From: Bacteroidota bacterium
GTDB lineage: Bacteria > Bacteroidota > Bacteroidia > NS11-12g > UBA9320
Reading direction: 5' to 3'
Assembly: GCA_003485825.1 (NCBI GenBank)
Contig: DNHN01000364.1
Span: 1 to 5,073 of the forward strand
DNA length: 5,073 bases
Positions 1-5,044 of this stretch are shown piece by piece (the stretch's first letter is position 1; each line of letters starts with the position of its first letter). A program made the translations under genes and the position numbers. Under the pieces are notes generated by a model that did not search any database, had not been told where the DNA came from, and worked only from the letters and a program-made list of their open reading frames with translations.

Positions 1-1
1 G

Positions 2-112
2 CTCCCCTTAAATGACGAACTCTTTGAAGTGTTCTATACCGCTGAGGGAAAGACTATCGTACACATCGGAGAAAAAAAGTTCATTAATGTAGATACCATT
101 CAGATTATTTAG
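2..112 (+). CDS. 3' end of an upstream gene, function unknown
   Basis: An open frame enters from the left edge and continues for 36 codons to a TAG at 110-112. The visible tail contains the stretch EGKTIVHIGEKKFINVDTIQ, which alternates hydrophobic and polar residues and looks like the end of a beta-rich domain. The other forward frame that starts at base 1 hits a stop at once. The stop codon lies inside the promoter-like repeat at 105-121, so this gene ends exactly where the next transcription unit is set to begin, as in compact phage genomes. I do not recognise the protein, and too little is visible to assign a family. That it is a real gene tail is an inference from the open frame and the context. 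Confidence 0.55.
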   Translation, partial: LPLNDELFEVFYTAEGKTIVHIGEKKFINVDTIQII

Positions 113-121
113 TACCTTTGT
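105..121 (+). promoter_or_regulatory. Bacteroidetes-type promoter, copy 1 (TAnnTTTG box)
   Basis: The 17 bases TTATTTAGTACCTTTGT contain TACCTTTG at 113-120, matching the Bacteroidetes -7 consensus TAnnTTTG. The same 17 bases recur exactly at 5004-5020, again just upstream of a gene start. Transcription would begin near 125-130, giving a leader of about 40 bases before the ATG at 167. I cannot find a convincing TTTG or TTG -33 box at the expected distance (around 89-93). The conserved TTATTTAG directly upstream of the -7 box may replace it. The site overlaps the stop codon of the preceding gene. It probably drives the whole block from 167 to 4996. Confidence 0.7.
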
Positions 122-124
122 GGC

Positions 125-152
125 GGTGCTAAGCGCACCTTAGACAGGGTCT
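125..152 (+). other. Possible structured leader with competing short hairpins
   Basis: Three short stems can be drawn in the leader between the promoter and the first gene. GGTGC (125-129) pairs with GCACC (135-139). CTAAG (129-133) pairs with CTTAG (139-143), which competes with the first. AGAC (142-145) pairs with GTCT (149-152). Each stem is only 4 or 5 base pairs, so chance is a real alternative. No U-run follows, so this is not an intrinsic terminator. No known riboswitch is recognised. Confidence 0.25.
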
Positions 153-166
153 TAAATAAAATATTG

Positions 167-685
167 ATGGCAAACAACACTTTGAAAACAATAGAAAACG
201 AAATGGGAACCGTGATTCTCGACAAGGCAGTGACAGAGGGGTACTTAACGTACCTCTCTAATCACTTTGACCTGTCAGACATTTCAAAGGGTTTTATAGA
301 ATACGTGTTATCGAATTACCAGCACTTCCAATTTTTCCCAGGAACCAGTAGGGAATTTAGCAAGTTCAACGAATTAGTTGGTGGTTCGCATTCCTTAAGT
401 GGGATAAAGAAAGCGTTTTACGCTTTAGTGAAACAAGGTTGCATTCAGAAAACAGGCAGAGGTCTGTACGTTCTGAATGCTTCCCTCTTTCCATTATTCT
501 TAGCCAATGCGCGAACAGTGTTCGTCGTATACAAAATTACAAGCCAGGGAACTGAGCTACGGGCGGTGGCAGCCAACCCGTCGGAGGAAGTTATGGGGGA
601 ACCGAAAATCTCGGTTCTACCCGCTCTCCTAGCGGACGGTGTTAAGACAGATTTTCCAGAGGTAGAATTTATTCCTTTTAAATAG
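167..685 (+). CDS. Predicted winged-helix DNA-binding protein, phage, unknown role
   Basis: This encodes 172 residues from the ATG at 167. A TTG three bases upstream is in frame, but the ATG is the more likely start, behind an A/T-rich leader (aataaaatattg) with no Shine-Dalgarno sequence. Residues about 42-108 read like a winged helix: helices, then SLSGIKKAFYALVKQG (76-91) as the probable recognition-helix region, then CIQKTGRGLYVLN (92-104) as a beta-hairpin wing. The remainder (about 115-172) looks beta-rich with a proline- and acid-rich tail. It is the first gene after the promoter and is separated from the next by five bases. A DNA-binding role, as a regulator or as the small terminase subunit that recognises the packaging site, is inferred from fold and position only. 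I do not recognise a named family. Confidence 0.8.
   Translation: MANNTLKTIENEMGTVILDKAVTEGYLTYLSNHFDLSDISKGFIEYVLSNYQHFQFFPGTSREFSKFNELVGGSHSLSGIKKAFYALVKQGCIQKTGRGLYVLNASLFPLFLANARTVFVVYKITSQGTELRAVAANPSEEVMGEPKISVLPALLADGVKTDFPEVEFIPFK
598..635 (+). repeat. Two adjacent inverted repeats inside the first winged-helix gene
   Basis: GAACCGA (599-605) pairs with TCGGTTC (611-617) around the loop AAATC, extendable by a G-U pair at 598/618. Only two bases later CCGCT (621-625) pairs with AGCGG (631-635) around a 5-base loop. The two stems lie about 50-90 bases before the start of the next gene and could form a tandem hairpin in the mRNA. They are fully coding, and no U-run follows, so termination is unlikely. 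Function is unknown. Confidence 0.35.
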
Positions 686-690
686 AAGTT

Positions 691-1446
691 ATGAGGTCAT
701 TATACCAAATAAACGCATCAGAGAAGGACATCTTCGAACAGTACTACCAGTACACTAATTTCTTCTTAAAGGAAAAGTTGACTGATAATCAAATTAAGAT
801 TATTTCCCAACTAGCGTATTATTACCTACAGTCAGAAGGAGCCAAGGAGACTATCCGATGGCAATGGACTTTTTCACAGGATACGCGTAACAAAATTAAA
901 GAGAGTCTAGATTTAGACTCTAACAACTTTAACACCTACCTATCTGGTATGCGTAAGAAAACCTTAAGTGATGGGAGTTTAGTTATAGAGAAGCATCCTG
1001 ATTATGAGGCAATTAACCCTAAGCTAGTTGTTAAGCCTGGAGAAATAGGCAAAACTGGTAAACGAGGTTTCCAATTATTAGTTAATTTTTTCATAAACGA
1101 AGAGGTTCCAGAGGCAGCACCTGTCACTACACCCAGTCTCCCAGAAGCCAAGAAGGAAGATACTGAACTAGTAGTGACAGAGAGGCCAGAAGAAGATATC
1201 CAAAAAATAATCAGAAATGCACAAGAAACAGCTAGACGTAGTAGAGAAAATAGCGAAGGAGAGGAACATTCCGACGGAGCAGGTGCTGAACATGTGGAAG
1301 ATTCAGTTCCGCTTGTTAAGACAGGTAATGTCGGAAGCCGCCCCACAAGACGGTCAGAAGACTTACGACCCGCTCCTTTTCAAGGTGGTGATGCTCCCGA
1401 AGATGGGGAAATTCGTCCCGAACTATCGGAAAATAAAAGCGATTAA
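691..1446 (+). CDS. Predicted winged-helix protein with acidic disordered tail
   Basis: This encodes 251 residues and starts five bases after the previous stop. The first 135 residues look like a folded domain: helices at about 11-30 and 31-49, a region DTRNKIKESLDLDSNNFNTY (64-83) followed by LSGMRKKTL, then a short strand ending INPKLVV (108-114) and GFQLLVNFFI (126-135). The order of helices, then a LrkKg-like turn, then iNP.L recalls winged-helix proteins of Bacteroidetes phages; this is from memory of the pattern and was not searched. Residues 136-175 are rich in P, E and T and are probably a disordered linker. Residues 177-251 are polar (many E, S, R, G) and are read in a different frame from the gene at 1217-1483, which lies entirely over this tail up to the stop. 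The tail may be a true second product of the overlap or mere readthrough. It is a candidate for a DNA-binding packaging or regulatory factor, function not established. Confidence 0.8.
   Translation: MRSLYQINASEKDIFEQYYQYTNFFLKEKLTDNQIKIISQLAYYYLQSEGAKETIRWQWTFSQDTRNKIKESLDLDSNNFNTYLSGMRKKTLSDGSLVIEKHPDYEAINPKLVVKPGEIGKTGKRGFQLLVNFFINEEVPEAAPVTTPSLPEAKKEDTELVVTERPEEDIQKIIRNAQETARRSRENSEGEEHSDGAGAEHVEDSVPLVKTGNVGSRPTRRSEDLRPAPFQGGDAPEDGEIRPELSENKSD
902..921 (+). repeat. Perfect 8-bp inverted repeat with 4-base loop, intragenic
   Basis: AGAGTCTA (902-909) and TAGACTCT (914-921) are exact reverse complements around the tetraloop GATT. The repeat encodes the ESLDLDS stretch of the second winged-helix protein. 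It could be an mRNA hairpin or an operator-like site for one of the DNA-binding proteins of this block. An 8-bp stem is not rare enough in 5 kb to rule out chance. Confidence 0.4.
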
Positions 1447-1483
1447 CACTAGAGTAGAGAATAATGATACAGATAAGAACTGA
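1217..1483 (+). CDS. Small HU/IHF-like protein, overlapping two genes
   Basis: This encodes 88 residues from an ATG preceded by an A-rich stretch (aaaaaataatcagaa). An in-frame stop at 1208-1210 prevents any longer form. Residues 3-40 look like two helices (LDVVEKIAKERNIPTEQVLN, then WKIQFRLLRQVM), and residues 54-72 read FKVVMLPKMGKFVPNYRK. The order of helices followed by a strand with an LPkmGkF turn resembles the first half of HU/IHF-type DNA-binding proteins and small proteins seen near terminase genes of Bacteroidetes phages. The long HU DNA-binding arms are not evident. The gene lies in the +1 frame over the 3' third of the preceding gene for 230 bases, and its own last 20 bases overlap the next gene. 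Its codons in the overlap end mostly in G, C or A. A chance frame is possible, but the ordered amphipathic helices and the conserved-looking turn make it more protein-like than the tail it overlaps. Confidence 0.75.
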   Translation: MHKKQLDVVEKIAKERNIPTEQVLNMWKIQFRLLRQVMSEAAPQDGQKTYDPLLFKVVMLPKMGKFVPNYRKIKAINTRVENNDTDKN

Positions 1484-1964
1484 CTCCTTTGATATTAGTG
1501 AAGACTTCTGGAAGAAATTTCCCAGCCTAAAGGCTAGTGTATATTTCATGAAGTTTAAGAACGAAAAACATAGCTCACATCTTATGTGGGCTTTTCTTTA
1601 TTTAATCCATCCTGACAGTCCTTTCTACAGTCACCCTACGGGTGAGGAAGAAATTCTTAAGATGCTTACAAATGAAGGTATTACAGATATTGACTTAACG
1701 AAGTATGCTGCACAAATGGCAGAACTTGAGAAAATGTGTCTATCAGAACTTCAAAGGACAATGGCTTTCTGGGAAACTAAATTACGTGAAAGGCGTGAAT
1801 GGTTACTTGACCAGGAGTATAATATGAAAGACGGACCAAAACTCGACAAGATGATGGAGTCTACAGGTAAGATGGCCGAGACGTACGCCAAAGCTTTACA
1901 GCAGTTGAAATCCGAAAAAGAATTTTCTAACAAAACATCTGAATCTGATAATGATGACTTATAA
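1464..1964 (+). CDS. Alpha-helical phage protein of unknown function
   Basis: This encodes 166 residues. The ATG at 1464 lies 20 bases inside the previous gene, suggesting translational coupling. The N-terminal part (about 14-65) contains FPSLKASVYFMKFKNEKHSS (19-38) followed by HLMWAFLYLIHPDSPFY (39-55), a compact hydrophobic core with a HPdSpFY turn. I recall similar ssk.mWa..l..hP.S.fY proteins next to terminase genes in Bacteroidetes phages, but I have no named function for them. Residues about 82-152 are long charged helices with little proline, likely a helical hairpin or coiled coil, ending in an acidic tail (SESDNDDL). Possible roles are an oligomeric packaging accessory or a small terminase subunit, which is also helical and oligomeric; this is inference from position and helix content only. 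An intragenic terminator-like hairpin lies at 1572-1603. Confidence 0.87.
   Translation: MIQIRTDSFDISEDFWKKFPSLKASVYFMKFKNEKHSSHLMWAFLYLIHPDSPFYSHPTGEEEILKMLTNEGITDIDLTKYAAQMAELEKMCLSELQRTMAFWETKLRERREWLLDQEYNMKDGPKLDKMMESTGKMAETYAKALQQLKSEKEFSNKTSESDNDDL
1572..1603 (+). terminator. Terminator-like hairpin inside a coding region
   Basis: AGCTCACAT (1572-1580) can pair with ATGTGGGCT (1584-1592) through nine base pairs, one of them a T-G wobble, around the 3-base loop CTT. The stem is followed directly by TTTCTTTATTT. An A-run (AAAAA, 1564-1568) lies upstream. This has the shape of a Rho-independent terminator, although the stem is only moderately GC-rich. It lies inside the helical gene at 1464-1964 and encodes its SSHLMWAFLY stretch, so protein constraint may explain it. 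If active it would reduce transcription into the terminase. Confidence 0.35.
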
Positions 1965-2238
1965 AACAAATACATTCAAACATTTACTCCAATGGTTGTG
2001 GGTAACCAACGCAGCTTCTTACCTGCTTGTGGCGGGTACAATAGGACTTGCTATAGCTGTACATACTACTGTGCCTTATGGAGAGGGACAAGTTGTGGGA
2101 ACATTAGGATTCCTAGCAGTAACATTATTTGCAATTATACGTGGACTCCTTCTCTATGATAGAAATTTAAAACTAGCTAGAAGATTCCCCGCTACACAAC
2201 AATCTGATAAATTCTGGAACATATGGCAGTACAAGTAA
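1951..2238 (+). CDS. Small membrane protein with two predicted transmembrane segments
   Basis: This encodes 95 residues from the ATG at 1951; the next codon is also ATG, so the start may be 1954. The start overlaps the previous gene by 14 bases. Two hydrophobic segments stand out: about 20-42 (with ASYLLVAGTIGLAIAV) and about 47-69 (with VVGTLGFLAVTLFAIIRGLL, carrying an arginine at 64). A short turn with PYGEG joins them. A basic region follows (DRNLKLARRF, 70-79), which by the positive-inside rule would put both termini in the cytoplasm. There is no cleavable signal peptide. The size and two-pass topology would fit a holin, but no lysis gene is visible nearby and the operon is a packaging one, so holin is only a possibility. 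No family is recognised. Confidence 0.83.
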   Translation: MMTYKTNTFKHLLQWLWVTNAASYLLVAGTIGLAIAVHTTVPYGEGQVVGTLGFLAVTLFAIIRGLLLYDRNLKLARRFPATQQSDKFWNIWQYK

Positions 2239-2753
2239 TATTAAAAGGATGGCACAACGTTGTCAACTTTTGGACAAAGAAACTTTGGACAAGAACTAAC
2301 TTTACTGCTGCTTCCTTGGTATTCAAGCTAGAAGGTGCATGGTACGTAAAGGATAAAGAAAACGATACCAATAAAATTTGGGGATTCACTCACTTTCCTT
2401 TTAATTATAAAAGGGCTTCTATTCGTATAGGGTGGAGACCAACTGCTGAGGTTGGTAGGATAGAACTTATTTGCTATAGTTATTCGAAGGGTTTGAGGAA
2501 TATTGTACCTATCTTGGAGATAGAGGAAGACGCTTTAGTTATGGCGCACTTTATTGTTAACAACGAGACAGGTCGTGTAGAAGTGTATGCGGAAGCTAAC
2601 GGAAAGCATGGTTCTGTAAGTGTTCCATATGTTAAATATGAATTAGATAATCCCCTTGTTAGAATCCACAACATGTATTTTGGTGGACAGGCGAAAGCTC
2701 CACACAAAGTGAAGTGCGTAATATATGATGAGGGATTCTGGGAGAAAGTATAA
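2223..2753 (+). CDS. Conserved-looking beta-rich protein of unknown function
   Basis: This encodes 176 residues from the ATG at 2223, overlapping the membrane-protein gene by 16 bases. Its TAA shares one base with the terminase ATG (TAATG), a classic coupling arrangement. The sequence alternates short strands: FKLEGAWYV (34-42), DTNKIWGF (48-55), SIRIGWRP (66-73), IELICYSYSKGLR (80-92), VEVYAEANGK (119-128) and YFGGQAKAPHKVKCVIYDE (152-170). The order dxNKlwGf, then SiRiGWr, then iel..Y.Y.kG.r, then YFGG..kAPH suggests a single beta-sandwich. I recall this pattern from uncharacterised proteins of Bacteroidetes phages and mobile elements, but cannot give a name. It lacks a signal peptide and membrane segment. 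Its place directly before TerL suggests a virion or packaging role, which is inference only. The terminal YFGG..APH motif could be a ligand-binding loop. Confidence 0.87.
   Translation: MAVQVILKGWHNVVNFWTKKLWTRTNFTAASLVFKLEGAWYVKDKENDTNKIWGFTHFPFNYKRASIRIGWRPTAEVGRIELICYSYSKGLRNIVPILEIEEDALVMAHFIVNNETGRVEVYAEANGKHGSVSVPYVKYELDNPLVRIHNMYFGGQAKAPHKVKCVIYDEGFWEKV
2265..2296 (+). repeat. Imperfect 16-bp tandem repeat at the start of the beta-rich gene
   Basis: AACTTTTGGACAAAGA (2265-2280) is followed immediately by AACTTTGGACAAGAAC (2281-2296), which matches with two single-base indels. It encodes NFWTKK and LWTR. It is probably a small local duplication and no function is evident. Confidence 0.35.
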
Positions 2754-4996
2754 TGATAGTCAGTAATGATTTATTTCGAGTTAAGGAGTATCCTGAGTAC
2801 AATCCTATTACAGAGAAGTACAAACGGATAGGCTGGTATAAAGAACAAAAACGTAGGTGTATAGAGGGTTACTGGCATTCTGGGAAATGGATTTCAGGCC
2901 CTCTTTACTATTACATAAACTTTCACCACATTTGGATAGAGGACGAAACTGGTATTGCTCAGCGAGTCTCACTACCTTTCCTTAGGGATATTGACTGGGA
3001 ACTATTCTTTTATTACGAAGAGTGTCGGGGATTCTCAGGATTTGATGAAGACCTTGAGTATACTTGTGACAGGAACTATGGGCCAGATAGAGACCTTGCT
3101 GTTCGTCTAGGTCGTATTAGTTTAGAACAATCAGAGTCTAAAATTTATATGCCCTCACGCGAGTACTTGCGTATGTGGCACGGTACACCAAAGGGTAAAC
3201 CACTTTACGCAAACTCTGCGAAAAACATGTTAAGTATCCAGGCTAGGGGTGGTGGGAAATCCTACGCTTCTTCTGGAATCGCTGCACATAACTTCTTATT
3301 TGATGGAGCTATCGATTATGATGATTACCTATCACAGAAGAGAGAAAAAACTCCGTATACATCTGACACTATTATCGGTGCGATTGATACGAAATATACC
3401 CAACCGCTACTTAGGATGGTGCTTACTGGTTTCGACCACTTACCAGGAAGTGTGGAATATATGGGCGTCCCATACGCTTCACCTTTACAAGTATCACATA
3501 CAGGGTCATTAGCGCCTAACAAAGAGTGGAGGTCTAAAAACGGGTCACTACTACGACACAGAACTTTTAAGGATAACCCACTTGCTGCCAATGGTACGCG
3601 TCCTAACCTTGTGGTACTTGACGAGATTGGTTTCATGACAAACATTCGAGAAGCTTGGGGTGCAATTATGGCCACACAATCTTCGAAACAATATCAACGT
3701 CTGGTTATTTGGGCATTAGGTACTGGTGGTTACATCTCAGGGAAATCGGCAGTCTATGCTGAATCTGTCTTCCGTAATCCTGAACAGTTTAACTGTATCA
3801 GCTACGATGACATCTTTGACAACACACATAAAAAGATTGGTTATTTCGTACCTTATGAATTAACATTAAACGAGTTTAAAATGGGTGAGAATAAAATCAC
3901 CGATTTAAACAAGTCTAGGGAATATATCGAGCATAGACGTGAGACGGCTAAAGAATCAACAGATACCTCTGTATACATCACAGAGATTATCAACGGTCCA
4001 CAGAAACCGTCTGAAGCCTTCTTGGTTGTTGAGGGGGGTTACTTCCCAGCATTCCAGCTAAAGGAACAATATCAGTTTCTCATGCAGCATCCTGACCGTT
4101 TGTCCCACACCTTTAAAGGAAGTTTGAAAATTATTAATGGAGGAAAACTAGAGTGGGTAAACGATACTACATTAGAACCTATACGAAATTTCCCATTACT
4201 GGGAGATGAGGATAGAGAAGGTTGTGTGGAAATTTATCAGAAACCACAGATAGACCCCACCATGAATCGCATACCTCCTATGAGGTATATTATCGGAGCT
4301 GATACCGTGGATAAGGCTCGCGCCACTACCACATCATTATTCTCGTGTTTTGTATTTGATAGATGGACACGGAAGATTGTTGCGGAGTATACTGGTCGTA
4401 CAGATGACCCTACAGAGGCGTATGAGAAATGCCGTCGACTGGCTATGTACTACAACGCGAAGATTATGTATGAGCAAACTCTTCCAGGAATCTTCACCTA
4501 TTTCGAACAACAAAGGAGTACGTTCTTACTGGCGGATACTCCTACCCAGTTACGCAATAAAGCCACATATAAGATTGGAAGTAATACCTCTAAGGGAATA
4601 CCCACATCTGAGACACTTAACCGTTCGGGTAGAGAATTTGTCCTTTCGTGGTTAAAAGAACAATTAGATGTAGAGAACCCAAGTTATACTCCTATAAAGA
4701 CTATTGAGTCTCCAGCACTTTTGCGAGAGCTTATCACATGGAACAAGGACGGTAACTATGACCGTGTATCAGCGTTAAGTGCTTTATTCTGGTTAGACAA
4801 CACAATGTACAAAAGTCATGCTGACCACACAGAAGCTAATAAGTCTCGTGCACAACATCCTTATTATGTGAAAATGGGATTAGTTAAGAAGTCCATAACT
4901 AACCAAGGGGCTCAAGACCCACGTATCGCAGATATTATAGCTAGAGCTGACCAAGCTGAGGAGGCTGCAAAAGAATTCCACAAGAGGAATAAGTAG
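2753..4996 (+). CDS. terL: Phage terminase large subunit (ATPase and nuclease)
   Basis: TerL is the motor of headful DNA packaging. It docks on the portal, uses ATP to pump DNA into the prohead and cuts the concatemer. The 747 residues show both catalytic modules. The ATPase has Walker A ARGGGKS (164-170), Walker B NLVVLDEIG (285-293, acidic pair D290/E291) and a coupling motif ALGTGG (321-326). The RNase H-fold nuclease has three acidic motifs: IIGADTVD (513-520, D517), IMYEQTLPG (571-579, E574) and YDRVSAL (669-675, D670). All expected residues are present, so it should be active; no intein or frameshift is seen. It is longer than many TerL proteins, mainly from about 160 residues before Walker A, including GYWHSGKWISGPLYYYINFH (39-58), plus a charged C-terminal tail (about 685-747). 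That N-terminal block recalls TerL of crAss-like and other large Bacteroidetes phages. Translation is coupled to the preceding gene by TAATG. GGGAGA at 2740-2745 could act as a weak ribosome site. Confidence 0.97.
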   Translation: MIVSNDLFRVKEYPEYNPITEKYKRIGWYKEQKRRCIEGYWHSGKWISGPLYYYINFHHIWIEDETGIAQRVSLPFLRDIDWELFFYYEECRGFSGFDEDLEYTCDRNYGPDRDLAVRLGRISLEQSESKIYMPSREYLRMWHGTPKGKPLYANSAKNMLSIQARGGGKSYASSGIAAHNFLFDGAIDYDDYLSQKREKTPYTSDTIIGAIDTKYTQPLLRMVLTGFDHLPGSVEYMGVPYASPLQVSHTGSLAPNKEWRSKNGSLLRHRTFKDNPLAANGTRPNLVVLDEIGFMTNIREAWGAIMATQSSKQYQRLVIWALGTGGYISGKSAVYAESVFRNPEQFNCISYDDIFDNTHKKIGYFVPYELTLNEFKMGENKITDLNKSREYIEHRRETAKESTDTSVYITEIINGPQKPSEAFLVVEGGYFPAFQLKEQYQFLMQHPDRLSHTFKGSLKIINGGKLEWVNDTTLEPIRNFPLLGDEDREGCVEIYQKPQIDPTMNRIPPMRYIIGADTVDKARATTTSLFSCFVFDRWTRKIVAEYTGRTDDPTEAYEKCRRLAMYYNAKIMYEQTLPGIFTYFEQQRSTFLLADTPTQLRNKATYKIGSNTSKGIPTSETLNRSGREFVLSWLKEQLDVENPSYTPIKTIESPALLRELITWNKDGNYDRVSALSALFWLDNTMYKSHADHTEANKSRAQHPYYVKMGLVKKSITNQGAQDPRIADIIARADQAEEAAKEFHKRNK

Positions 4997-5003
4997 TTAA
5001 AAC

Positions 5004-5020
5004 TTATTTAGTACCTTTGT
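5004..5020 (+). promoter_or_regulatory. Bacteroidetes-type promoter, copy 2
   Basis: This is an exact copy of the 17 bases at 105-121, with TACCTTTG at 5012-5019. It lies in the 48-base gap between the TerL stop and the next ATG at 5045, where transcription would start about 10-20 bases before that ATG. As at copy 1, no clear TTTG -33 box is found at the usual distance, and the flanks of the two copies do not match, so the conserved unit appears to be the 17 bases themselves. It probably begins the next late operon. Confidence 0.72.
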
Positions 5021-5044
5021 AAATTATCAGTAGTAATCTAAACT

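Noticed and set aside
164..166. TTG as the start of the first winged-helix gene
   Set aside because: An ATG follows immediately in the same frame. There is no Shine-Dalgarno sequence favouring the TTG.
1201..1217. Programmed frameshift at the A-run (CAAAAAAT) joining the winged-helix protein to the HU-like frame
   Set aside because: The HU-like frame is +1 and has a stop at 1208-1210, just after the A-run, so slippage on the run would terminate. A -1 slip leads to a different frame. The HU-like frame has its own ATG at 1217, so independent initiation is simpler.
1002..1346. Reverse-strand open frame of 114 codons opposite the overlap region
   Set aside because: Its serine- and leucine-rich product looks like the complement of the GC-rich forward genes, it has no promoter or start context, and every supported gene is on the + strand.
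1951..2238. Naming the two-pass membrane protein a holin
   Set aside because: Small size and two hydrophobic segments are not specific, and no endolysin or spanin gene is visible in the window.
2438..2456. Inverted repeat ACCAAC/GTTGGT with a 7-base loop
   Set aside because: Six base pairs with a 7-base loop is expected by chance in a window of this size, and it lies inside a coding region without any supporting context.
3325..3675. Reverse-strand open frame inside terL, and forward out-of-frame ones at 3249-3512 and 4350-4655
   Set aside because: They are fully contained in the well-supported terminase gene and their products show no coherent domain or motif.
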